From JAIVHC01 sp049975505 (GTDB lineage Bacteria > Desulfobacterota > Desulfuromonadia > Desulfuromonadales > Desulfuromonadaceae): a stretch of 21,240 nucleotides of DNA. How positions within the stretch are numbered: the stretch's first letter is position 1; every line of letters starts with the position of its first letter. The translations under genes were made by a program, and so were the position numbers. Shown here piece after piece: positions 15,456 to 21,240 of the stretch. Below the pieces are notes generated by a model. It saw only the letters and a program-made list of their open reading frames with translations. It searched no databases and was not told where the DNA came from. The stretch is from the NCBI GenBank assembly GCA_049975505.1, contig JBNGCY010000047.1:1-21240 (forward strand). Reading direction: 5' to 3'.

Positions 15456-15560
15456 GGTTCTGACATATTCTGTCCTGCATGTGTGTGTCTGGTTTTAGCG
15501 TCGCACATAGATAAAAAGGGGGATCCAGCTGCGTTCTAACCATACAATGCCTGTAGAAAA

Positions 15561-15637
15561 TGGTGGGCCCACCAGGACTCGAACCTGGGACAGACCGGTT
15601 ATGAGCCGGTGGCTCTGACCAACTGAGCTATGGGCCC
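15561..15637 (-). tRNA. tRNA with CAT anticodon (elongator Met or Ile2)
   Basis: The 77-nt gene folds as a complete cloverleaf with an encoded CCA. The acceptor stem is GGGCCCA / TGGGCCC, followed by A73 and CCA. The D-arm is AGCTCAGTTGGTCAGAGCC, and the T-arm contains GGTTCGAGTCC. The anticodon stem ACCGG / CCGGT encloses the loop CTCATAA, giving anticodon CAT. It is not an initiator: the first acceptor pair is a normal G-C and the anticodon stem lacks three G-C pairs at its base. Elongator Met and lysidine-modified Ile2 cannot be separated safely by eye. A promoter lies upstream and a strong terminator downstream, so it is a single-gene unit. Confidence 0.95.
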
Positions 15638-15657
15638 GCAGATAAACTAAGGCGTTG

Positions 15658-15687
15658 ATACTAGATATTTCCCGCAGGCGATGTCAA
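15658..15687 (-). promoter_or_regulatory. Sigma-70 promoter of the tRNA gene
   Basis: On the minus strand a perfect -35 TTGACA (15687-15682) and a -10 TAGTAT (15663-15658) are 18 bp apart, about 20 bp before the mature tRNA 5' end. The spacing and strength suit a stable-RNA promoter. Confidence 0.75.
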
Positions 15688-15824
15688 ACAAAAAAACGGC
15701 CTGTATAGAACTTTTTTGTGTTTAATGCCAATTGTTACACCTTAGAACTGGAATTAGGCGTGCCGATGGACTAGAGTTTAAGGTATCCATTGAATGAAAT
15801 GTTATGTTTTGCACGGAGGTCAAT

Positions 15825-16658
15825 ATGAAAACCACCCTTACCATTGTATGTGAAAACAGTGTCGGGCGCGCAATTCCCGCCATTGGCGAGCACGGCTTTG
15901 CATGCCTGATTGAGCGCGGGGAAACCTCAGTGCTGGTGGATAGCGGCCAGGGCTTCGGCATCAAACGCAATGCCCGCGTACTGGGCAAAGACCTGCGCCG
16001 CCTTGACGCCGTGGCCCTGAGCCACGGGCATTACGATCATGTCGGCGGTCTGGATCAGGTGCTTGGGTATACAGGTGAGCTGGATGTGTTTGCCCATCCG
16101 GACATCTTTATTCCGCGCTACCACCGCAGTGCGCATGCTCTGCGCTTTATCGGGATTCCCCAGCGCCGTGAACTTCTCGAAACCATGGGGGCAAATTTCA
16201 GGTGGACCCCTGAGTTGTGTGAAATTGCGCCGGGCATTCATGTCACCGGGCAGGTACCGAGGCGCACCAGCTACGAACAGGGCGCCCCTGAGTTGGTTGT
16301 TGCCCGGGATGACGGCACCTTTGCTCCTGACCCGTTCAACGATGATATGGGGGTGATTGTAGAAACTGAGGCCGGACTGGCGGTTGTCCTCGGGTGTGCC
16401 CATTCCGGGATGATCAATATCCTTCTCCAGGTGCAGGAGCAATTCCCCGGACGTAAGATCCACGCGGTTCTTGGCGGCACCCATCTCGGGCCTGCAAGCG
16501 CGGAACAGTTTGAGAGTACCATGCAGGATCTGGAGCAGTTCGGAATTCAGCATATTGGTGTGTCACACTGCACCGGGCAGAATCGCGCGGCGCAGATTCG
16601 CGAACGCTTCGGGCAGAGGTTTTTCTTTGGTTCTGTCGGAGCGGTACTGCAGCTTTAG
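15825..16658 (+). CDS. Metallo-beta-lactamase fold protein, DHPP-synthase-like (COG1237 type)
   Basis: The 277-residue protein has the metal-binding motif SHGHYDHVGG (His67, His69, Asp71, His72) after the LVDSGQG strand. Later come GCAHSGMINIL, a further metal ligand, and the C-terminal GVSHCTGQNRAAQIRERFG...FGSVGA stretch. These mark the archaeal/bacterial 7,8-dihydropterin-6-methyl-4-(beta-D-ribofuranosyl)-aminobenzene-5'-phosphate synthase-like subfamily. The true substrate in bacteria is uncertain. The ATG at 15825 is used because GGAGG lies 5 nt upstream. The frame could start seven codons earlier, without such a site. The lipoprotein gene begins 51 bp downstream and could be cotranscribed. 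Confidence 0.85.
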   Translation: MKTTLTIVCENSVGRAIPAIGEHGFACLIERGETSVLVDSGQGFGIKRNARVLGKDLRRLDAVALSHGHYDHVGGLDQVLGYTGELDVFAHPDIFIPRYHRSAHALRFIGIPQRRELLETMGANFRWTPELCEIAPGIHVTGQVPRRTSYEQGAPELVVARDDGTFAPDPFNDDMGVIVETEAGLAVVLGCAHSGMINILLQVQEQFPGRKIHAVLGGTHLGPASAEQFESTMQDLEQFGIQHIGVSHCTGQNRAAQIRERFGQRFFFGSVGAVLQL

Positions 16659-16709
16659 GACGAAGAATTTCGGATAATGGATGTCGGGCCGGCATCCGGG
16701 AGGGTGATC

Positions 16710-17165
16710 ATGAGATACTTACACATGGCAGGGATTGTTTTTCTTCTTGCGCTGGTTGCCGGATGTGCGAGCCGCACTTCGTCAGAAGTGTATTCGCGCG
16801 ATCAGGCGCAACGCCAGATGTCGGTGTATTACGGCACGGTATTGGCTGTATCACCAGTGACTATTGAGGGAACCCAGAGCGGCGCCGGCACTGTTGCCGG
16901 GGGCGTAGTGGGCGGTATCGCCGGAAATACTGTCGGAGGCGGGCATGGGCGCGCCCTTGCGACTGCTGCCGGTGCCATCGGCGGAGCCCTGCTGGGGACC
17001 GCTATCGAGGAAGGTGCAACGAGCGTGGATGGACTGGAAATTGTCGTGGAGCTGGATAACGGTGAAATTATCGCGGTGGTCCAGGCGGCAGATGTGCCTT
17101 TCTATGTAGGTGATCGCGTACGAATAATGCGAGGTGCCGGTGGGATGATGCGCGTGCGCCAGTAG
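16710..17165 (+). CDS. Glycine-zipper outer-membrane lipoprotein, SlyB/Pcp family
   Basis: The 151-residue protein begins with a lipoprotein signal peptide: basic MRYLHMAG, hydrophobic IVFLLALVAG, and lipobox LVAGC with Cys19 as the acylation site. The mature part has a short polar region and then a glycine-zipper segment rich in G-x3-G (GAGTVAGGVVGGIAGNTVGG...). The C-terminal domain (IVVELDNGEIIAVVQ...FYVGDRVRI) matches SlyB/Pcp-type proteins, which stabilise the outer membrane. The ATG at 16710 has GGGAGGG upstream. An 11-codon upstream extension (from 16677) would put residues before the signal peptide and is unlikely. A MITE-like hairpin follows 9 bp after the stop and may act as a transcript end. 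Confidence 0.85.
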   Translation: MRYLHMAGIVFLLALVAGCASRTSSEVYSRDQAQRQMSVYYGTVLAVSPVTIEGTQSGAGTVAGGVVGGIAGNTVGGGHGRALATAAGAIGGALLGTAIEEGATSVDGLEIVVELDNGEIIAVVQAADVPFYVGDRVRIMRGAGGMMRVRQ

Positions 17166-17173
17166 TTCGCAAG

Positions 17174-17278
17174 CAACTGTCGGTAAAGGAGGTGTAGCCC
17201 CCATTCCAAGGGGAACTTTGCGCCGTCCATGGCGACAGACGCCCTTTCCATGGGAGCCACACCTCCTGACGGGCAATT
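17174..17278. mobile_element. MITE-like hairpin repeat, copy 3 (reverse orientation, shortened core)
   Basis: Read in reverse complement this copy carries the same core as copies 1 and 2, from CCCATGGAAAGGGCG through GTCTGTCGCC and ATGGACGGCGC to CCCTTGGAATGGGG. It precisely lacks the 24 nt (6338-6361 in copy 1) that contain half of the internal hairpin. The outer stem is again different in sequence but fully paired: AGGAGGTGT (17187-17195) with ACACCTCCT (17259-17267). The terminal ends are worn and no target duplication is clear, so the outer limits are approximate. It sits just after the lipoprotein gene. Confidence 0.65.
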
Positions 17279-17483
17279 AAACGTATTGCTGGCAGTCTGC
17301 ATGTTTTGTCTGTTGAAAAGCACAGAATCTCTCAGGGGTTTAAACGGTTGCAAAAATATATAAAATTCTGCATATTGGCATGACATATATTTCTCAGGTA
17401 TTCCATAGGTTGACGCTATGCTGCTTCAGAGTGGCATGGTTGTGCATCCTGGCCAATGTGCAATTAAGGAAAGGAGCTATCAA
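17279..17483 (+). promoter_or_regulatory. AT-rich leader of the selenoprotein gene with a candidate promoter
   Basis: This gap between the MITE copy and the selenoprotein gene holds no gene. TTGCAA (17348-17353) and CATATT (17371-17376) are 17 bp apart in an AT-rich stretch and could be a sigma-70 promoter. The match is modest. A TTGACG at about 17411 lacks a good -10. The ribosome binding site AAAGGAG lies 8-9 nt before the ATG at 17484. Confidence 0.3.
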
Positions 17484-17786
17484 ATGCTCACAATTACCGA
17501 TGAAGCAAAAAACGAACTGCAGAACATCCTGGAGCAGAATCCGGGGAAGTCGCTGCGTGTGGTAATGGCCGGCTTTGGCTGAGGCGGGCCCTCTCTGGGA
17601 TTGACTCTGGATGAGTCAAATGATGATGATACGCAGCAGAAGGTAAATGATATCGACGTACTTCTTGATCCCCAGGTGGTGCGTTTTGCCGATGATCAGA
17701 TTATCCACTTTGTGCAGGATGGTTTTACCATCACCTCCAAAGATGGAGGCGGCTGTGGTTCCAGCTGCGGCGGCTGCGGCAGTTGA
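17484..17786 (+). CDS. HesB/IscA-like A-type carrier selenoprotein (UGA read as Sec33)
   Basis: The frame from ATG 17484 to TGA 17784 is 100 codons with one internal TGA (17580-17582, codon 33). Both halves are in the same frame and continuous in family character: MLTITDEAKNELQNIL, then VVMAGFG-Sec-GGPSLGLTLDE, DPQVVRFADDQIIHFVQDGFTI, and a C-terminal GCGSSCGGCGS. This is the HesB/IscA fold, with Sec at the place of the first cluster-ligand Cys and the remaining ligands in the C-terminal Cys-Gly tail. HesB-like selenoproteins with an AGFG-U-GG motif are known from delta-type proteobacteria. A role in Fe-S or selenide/redox handling is inference. Supporting signs are a good ribosome binding site (AAAGGAG), a stem-loop just after the UGA, and a terminator 26 bp after the gene. 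Standard gene calling would see only the downstream fragment from 17601. Confidence 0.9.
17601..17619 (+). promoter_or_regulatory. Candidate bacterial SECIS stem-loop
   Basis: TTGACTC (17601-17607) pairs perfectly with GAGTCAA (17613-17619) around the 5-nt loop TGGAT. The loop starts 25 nt after the UGA at 17580-17582. This fits the bacterial SECIS pattern: inside the coding region, a small apical loop 16-37 nt after UGA with a G in its first two positions. The element also encodes LTLDES. Confidence 0.7.
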
Positions 17787-17811
17787 TCTGCAACGCACAA
17801 CACAGGCACAC

Positions 17812-17848
17812 AAAAAAGGGCGAGCCCGTTAAGCGGTTCGCCCTTTTT
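17812..17848. terminator. Bidirectional intrinsic terminator
   Basis: AAAAAAGGGCGAGCC and GGTTCGCCCTTTTT form a stem with A and T tracts on both sides and the loop CGTTAAGC. It starts 26 bp after the selenoprotein stop. The T tract serves the plus strand, and the A tract would serve a minus-strand transcript coming from the acyltransferase gene. Confidence 0.85.
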
Positions 17849-17884
17849 GCATCCAGCTGATTTTTGCAATCATTTACTTTGATA

Positions 17885-18048
17885 GTAACTATTCACTGGA
17901 ATTTGAAATAGCCCAGGAGATAGAGCCATGGTTCCCGGTGGAAGGGTGCTGTTGGCTTCCGGATAGAGCCAGTCAAGCCTCAGGACGAGTTTATGCGTCC
18001 CTGGAACCGGGGATTATGGCTCTTCACACCTATGCGGTGAATAGTTAC
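17885..18048. mobile_element. 164-bp MITE with perfect 12-bp TIRs and 8-bp target duplication
   Basis: The ends GTAACTATTCAC (17885-17896) and GTGAATAGTTAC (18037-18048) are a perfect 12-bp inverted repeat. The element is bracketed by CTTTGATA on both sides (17877-17884 and 18049-18056). The left end is identical to that of the element at 6275, but the interior differs. An inner AGAGCCAT / ATGGCTCT pair encloses small hairpins (GGAAG/CTTCC, GGACG/CGTCC) and no ORF of note. Intact ends and a perfect duplication suggest a recent insertion. GTAA ends with 8-bp duplications point to an IS66-type transposase acting in trans. It lies between the selenoprotein terminator and the 3' end of the acyltransferase gene, whose stop codon is 5 bp past the duplication. 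Confidence 0.88.
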
Positions 18049-18060
18049 CTTTGATATTTT

Positions 18061-18837
18061 CTACTTCCACTGCTCCAGATGGTGTTGGATAAATTCCACA
18101 ATCCGGGAGTGGGTCTCTTTATTCAGATCCTCTGGCAAAATAGGAGCCCCGAAATGGAAATTAATCGGGCGCTGCGGCACAATGCGCCCGAAATCCTTGA
18201 GGCGCTTTCCGTTTTCCCAGGCATCGGTCTTCAATGCGACCGGCACCACCGGCACTCCGGCTTTCTGCGCCAGCTTCAGACCGATGGTGTTGAACTGGGT
18301 TGCATCGAATTCTGTGGTGCGCGTGGTCTGCGGGAACACCACAATGGACACTCCGTTGCGCAGGCGCTCCATCCCCTGGCTGAGTACCGCCTTCAGATCA
18401 TCGCGCGCGTTGGTACGCTTCACGAGAACCGGATTGCGCGCGCGCATCACATGCTTGAACAGAGGATATTCCACCAGGCTCTGCTTCACCACAAAGGTGA
18501 CCCGCTTGTAAGGAGCAATCAGAGTAGGGAGCACGAAGGTTTCCAGTGTGCTCATGTGGTTGGCAATGAACACACAAGGTTGCGGATCGGTGTCGATATG
18601 TTCCATGCCGCTGATATTGAAGGTCGCCCCGCAGCGCTCCAGGGCACGGACGATGTCCATACTGCTTTTGGCCCAGTCGCCATCGGTATACATCCCTTTG
18701 CGCGCCATATTGGCACTGCGCATGACAATCCAGAACGCCTGGAGGTAAAAAGCAGGTGTGGGCAGAAGGGTGAGAGGTTTTATTCCGGCGCTCGCCGGGG
18801 TGCTGTATTTGCCATGGGTTACAGGTACAGTAAGCAT
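18061..18837 (-). CDS. Lysophospholipid acyltransferase family protein (PlsC-like)
   Basis: The 258-residue protein has the PlsC-type acyltransferase blocks, which transfer acyl groups to lysophosphatidate or related acceptors at the inner membrane. Block I is IANHMSTLET (91-100), an NHx4E in place of the usual NHx4D. Block II region is FVVKQSLVEYPLFKHVM. FPQTTRT (168-174) replaces the common FPEGTRS, and block IV is GVPVVPVALKT. A hydrophobic N-terminal stretch around 22-40 may anchor it. The ATG at 18837 has TGAGGA 5 nt upstream. The frame could extend 11 codons to 18870 without such a site. The altered FPEGTR block means acceptor specificity, and possibly activity, may differ from classic PlsC. 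Confidence 0.83.
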   Translation of the reverse strand: MLTVPVTHGKYSTPASAGIKPLTLLPTPAFYLQAFWIVMRSANMARKGMYTDGDWAKSSMDIVRALERCGATFNISGMEHIDTDPQPCVFIANHMSTLETFVLPTLIAPYKRVTFVVKQSLVEYPLFKHVMRARNPVLVKRTNARDDLKAVLSQGMERLRNGVSIVVFPQTTRTTEFDATQFNTIGLKLAQKAGVPVVPVALKTDAWENGKRLKDFGRIVPQRPINFHFGAPILPEDLNKETHSRIVEFIQHHLEQWK

Positions 18838-19033
18838 AAAAATCCTCAGGAGCCGGGGTGGAACGAACAATATCCATTGCAGGTGTCATTCAAGACAGGA
18901 CGGCAGATAAAAATCCCTTCAGCAAAAGGGCGTTTTCTGGGATTATAGGAATATTAACCTCTATCCGTCCAGCGCTTTCTCCCGGATATCCGGGCGCAAA
19001 AAGATGTGAATCGCAGCGGAATCAATTAAGGCT

Positions 19034-19672
19034 ATGAATAAAAAAAGCACTTCTATTCCAGCAGAGATCAATATGGCGCAGATCAGATACGCCCTGAGCC
19101 GGCACTGCCCCGCCATGCTCGAATCAGCGCGTGAGCACCGGGATGCGGCAGTGGCTCTGGTTCTGAGAGAATCCCCCCTGGGAGCAGAACACAGTCCGCA
19201 TCTGCTTCTCATGCAGCGCGCCAGACATCCGGATGATCCCTGGTCGGGAAATCTGAGTTTTCCCGGGGGGAAAATCGACCCCGAAGATCGCTGTGCCTAT
19301 GCGGCGGCGGTGCGTGAAACCCTTGAAGAAGTGGATCTGGAGTTAAATCCTGAACACTATCTCGGGCAGTTGGATGACATCTATGCCGCACGGGTGCGGG
19401 TGCGCGTGAGTGCGTTTGTGTTCAACCTCCCCTCCAGCCACACCTGGATACAGGGCAACTACGAAGTGCAGCGCCATTTCTGGGTGCCCCTCTCCCATTT
19501 TCTCCAGCCCCGCCATCACGGTATGCGCATTATAGACTGGCATGGAGAAAAATCTGCCGTTCCCTCCTTTTATATCGATCCCGATGCCCCGCCCCTCTGG
19601 GGGCTGACCTACCGCTTTGTGCGTCAGCTTCTGCGGCATTGCGGGATTAATCTCCAAGTGGCACATAATTAG
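19034..19672 (+). CDS. Nudix hydrolase, CoA-diphosphatase type
   Basis: The 212-residue protein matches the NudL/PCD1-type branch that hydrolyses CoA and its derivatives. LLLMQRARHPDDPWSGNLSFPGG corresponds to the UPF0035-like segment before the box, and GGKIDPEDRCAYAAAVRETLEEVDL is the Nudix box. The box has one extra residue before RE and Asp in place of the first Glu, the spacing usual in this branch. The final Gly of the box is Asp. Substrate is inferred from the branch only. The ATG at 19034 has only a weak purine stretch (TAAGG) upstream. The gene stands alone, divergent from the acyltransferase. Confidence 0.8.
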   Translation: MNKKSTSIPAEINMAQIRYALSRHCPAMLESAREHRDAAVALVLRESPLGAEHSPHLLLMQRARHPDDPWSGNLSFPGGKIDPEDRCAYAAAVRETLEEVDLELNPEHYLGQLDDIYAARVRVRVSAFVFNLPSSHTWIQGNYEVQRHFWVPLSHFLQPRHHGMRIIDWHGEKSAVPSFYIDPDAPPLWGLTYRFVRQLLRHCGINLQVAHN

Positions 19673-19904
19673 CAAAACGGTTGCACTGCAGGCAGATTAC
19701 AGGTATACATGCGCCCATCTGCAACCATTTTGGTCATATGACGTATTTTTACTCCGCATAATGGCCGTGCTGACGCGCATTTTTTCATTTACGCGCAGAA
19801 AAATGACAATTTTGTGCTACTCTCAAAATGTAAAAAATCCGGGCAGACCGATTTTGGCGCTAAAGTGATCCTGTTGTGCAATGTTTATTAAAGAGGTGAA
19901 AAAT
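19673..19904 (+). promoter_or_regulatory. Intergenic leader of the chemotaxis-like operon
   Basis: The ~230 bp contain no gene. A TG-extended -10-like TGCTACTCT (19815-19823) lies about 80 bp before the MCP start, without a clear -35. A direct repeat ACGCGCA occurs at about 19774 and 19791. These are weak signals. Confidence 0.25.
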
Positions 19905-21107
19905 ATGGGGACTGAATCTCCTCAATACGGGCGGGTGTTCCTGGCTGCAGGTTTGAATACTGCCGCAGCTGTTGCGGTAGCATGGCTGAGTGGCATGTGG
20001 TGGCTGGCGCTGGTGGTGATTGGAGCAGCAGCTGTCGGACTGGCTCTCATCCTGTCCGGGAACAGAACCTCCTCTGCTGCCCCGGCGAAAGAACCTCTGG
20101 TGGATAATCTCGGAGCCACGCGTGAGCTGCTTGGCTACCTCAACCAGGAGACAGGCAGAGAGTTTGACAACATCCGCAGTGAAAATACCCAGGTAAAGGA
20201 CATCCTCTCCGATGCGATTGATAAACTGGTCAACAGTTTTACCGAGCTCGAACGCCAGACCAAGCGCCAGCAGGATCTCGCCGCCACCATCAGCGGCACC
20301 GACTCTGCGCTTCAGGGAGAACAGATCAACTTCAACACCCTGTTCAAGGAGATAGAAAACACCCTCGCAACCCTGATCGAGGGGATTGTGAAAAACAGCG
20401 CGGATGCCACACGCCTGAGCGAATCCATGGCGCAGGCGCAACAGCAGTTCCACAATATTCAGGCCATGCTTCACGACGTGCGCAAAATCGCCGATCAGAC
20501 CAACCTTCTGGCGGTCAATGCTTCGGTGGAAGCGGCGCGCGCCGGCGCTGCGGGCAAAGGTTTTTCCGTGGTGGCCGAAGAGGTGCGCAATCTCTCCATT
20601 CGCTCCAATCGTTTCAGTGATCAGATCTACACCTCTGTCCAGGGGATAGCCACCTCGCTGGAAGAGGTGGAAAAGGCGATAACCAGGGTGGCCACCACCT
20701 CCGAGGAGCTTGCGACCTCAAAACAGAAACATGTGGAAACCATTCTGAACCAGACCAGGAGTTTTCATACCCGGGTGGATGAAAGCGCCGCGGAAATCGG
20801 CGATATCTCCCAAAGTGTTTCGCACCAGGTTGGGGCTGCGGTCACCTCCCTTCAGTTTCAGGATATGGCCACCCAGGTGGTGGATACGGTTACACGCCGG
20901 ATAGATGCCCTGGACCACCTTCTCGATTCCCTCGCTGAGCTTGAAGTGGAGCTCAGCCCCGAAGAGAGCACAACCCTCAATCAACAACAGCAGCACATGC
21001 TCAAGCTCCAGCGCATGCTCCAGGAAGCCAATCGCCTGGTGCGCGAAAGTGAGCACAACCCCGTAACCCAGAAAAGTATGGATGAAGGGGATATCGAACT
21101 GTTTTAA
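19905..21107 (+). CDS. Methyl-accepting chemotaxis-like protein without sensor domain
   Basis: The 400-residue protein has two closely spaced hydrophobic segments at about 11-28 and 32-50, with only a few residues between them, so no periplasmic ligand domain. A long coiled coil follows. The MCP signalling tip is clear: DQTNLLAVNASVEAARAG...GFSVVAEEVRNLS (about 197-231), which contacts CheA and CheW. Further on is VTSLQFQDMATQVVDTVTRRI, a motif common in non-canonical MCPs. The ATG at 19905 is preferred since AGAGGTG lies about 6 nt upstream. The frame could start eight codons earlier. A CheY-type gene begins 53 bp downstream, which suggests a chemotaxis-like operon that continues beyond the window. 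Input may come from the membrane, the cytoplasm or other receptors. Confidence 0.87.
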   Translation: MGTESPQYGRVFLAAGLNTAAAVAVAWLSGMWWLALVVIGAAAVGLALILSGNRTSSAAPAKEPLVDNLGATRELLGYLNQETGREFDNIRSENTQVKDILSDAIDKLVNSFTELERQTKRQQDLAATISGTDSALQGEQINFNTLFKEIENTLATLIEGIVKNSADATRLSESMAQAQQQFHNIQAMLHDVRKIADQTNLLAVNASVEAARAGAAGKGFSVVAEEVRNLSIRSNRFSDQIYTSVQGIATSLEEVEKAITRVATTSEELATSKQKHVETILNQTRSFHTRVDESAAEIGDISQSVSHQVGAAVTSLQFQDMATQVVDTVTRRIDALDHLLDSLAELEVELSPEESTTLNQQQQHMLKLQRMLQEANRLVRESEHNPVTQKSMDEGDIELF

Positions 21108-21159
21108 GGTTGTGTAAAGCGGTAAAGACAAGACTTTACAAAAAACAGGAGAACTCCAT

Positions 21160-21240
21160 ATGGCAAAAACCGTACTCGCAGTAGACGATTCCCGCTCTAT
21201 TCTCCAGATGGTGGCGTTCACCCTCAAAGGCGCAGGCTAC
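21160..21240 (+). CDS. cheY: Response regulator receiver (CheY-like), 5' part only
   Basis: 27 codons are visible before the window ends: MAKTVLAVDDSRSILQMV followed by AFTLKGAGY. This is the first strand and helix of a receiver domain with the acidic pair Asp9-Asp10 that binds Mg2+. The beginning closely resembles CheY proteins of chemotaxis operons in delta-type proteobacteria. The ATG follows an AGGAGAACTCCAT ribosome binding site and lies 53 bp after the MCP-like gene, so it is probably in the same transcript. Phosphorylation site and any output domain are outside the window. Confidence 0.85.
   Translation, partial: MAKTVLAVDDSRSILQMVAFTLKGAGY

Noticed and set aside
17432..17450. Sigma-54 promoter TGGCATG...TGCAT before the selenoprotein gene
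   Set aside because: The spacing between the GG and GC elements is 9 rather than the required 10 nt.
17601..17786. Separate 61-residue protein starting MTLDESNDDD
   Set aside because: It is the part of the selenoprotein after the Sec codon. It has no ribosome binding site of its own, and the family continues upstream through the UGA.
6275..18048. CRISPR array made of the recurring repeats
   Set aside because: The copies are dispersed over 12 kb, inverted relative to one another, and much longer than CRISPR repeats. No spacers or cas genes are present.
19831..19856. Flagellar sigma-28 promoter TAAA...CCGAT before the MCP-like gene
   Set aside because: The spacer is about three bases too short and the -10 ends in TTT instead of TAA.

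Overview
The window is about 21 kb of a Gram-negative chromosome, most likely from the Desulfuromonadota (Geobacter/Pelobacter/Desulfuromonas relatives). That placement is an inference. It rests on a UGA-containing HesB/IscA-like selenoprotein of a type known from such bacteria, a C4 zinc-ribbon protein / Nif3 / rnpB cluster, an outer-membrane SlyB-type lipoprotein, and a ~613-residue UbiD. No species can be named. Most genes are chromosomal housekeeping genes with GC-rich codon use. The first ~2.4 kb is visibly richer in A+T.

Layout. 1-2440: an AT-rich surface-polysaccharide type segment on the minus strand (a cut-off ORF, a YrbL-like kinase-fold protein, a class I SAM methyltransferase), then ~770 bp with no convincing gene. 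2441-6262: pdxA-uvrA, tightly coupled. 6263-6715: two unrelated repeats. 6716-9342: an ADP-ribose-type Nudix hydrolase converging on fabH, then cysM. 9409-12899: ubiD, a LOG-family phosphoribohydrolase and a YkgJ-type Cys-cluster protein, all minus. 12938-15637: a repeat, RNase P RNA, a C4 zinc-ribbon coiled-coil protein, a Nif3-like protein, a strong terminator and a CAT-anticodon tRNA, all minus apart from the repeat. 15825-17165: a DHPP-synthase-like metallo-beta-lactamase protein and a SlyB-like lipoprotein. 17484-17786: the selenoprotein, missed by ordinary gene calling because UGA splits it. 18061-19672: a PlsC-like acyltransferase and a CoA-type Nudix hydrolase. 19905-end: a sensor-less MCP-like protein and the start of a CheY-type regulator, probably the head of a chemotaxis-like operon.

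Two things stand out. First, codon 33 of the HesB/IscA protein is an in-frame TGA at the position of the first cluster-ligand cysteine, with a 7-bp stem-loop 18 nt downstream. Second, the intergenic spaces carry a family of small non-autonomous mobile elements. Two copies (6275-6419 and 17885-18048) have GTAACTATTCA-type terminal inverted repeats and perfect 8-bp target duplications (GATTTGTA and CTTTGATA). GTAA ends with 8-bp duplications are the signature of IS66-family transposition. Three copies (6275, 12938, 17174) share a hairpin core inside outer stems whose sequence differs from copy to copy while pairing is kept. The fourth carries a different structured core between the same ends.
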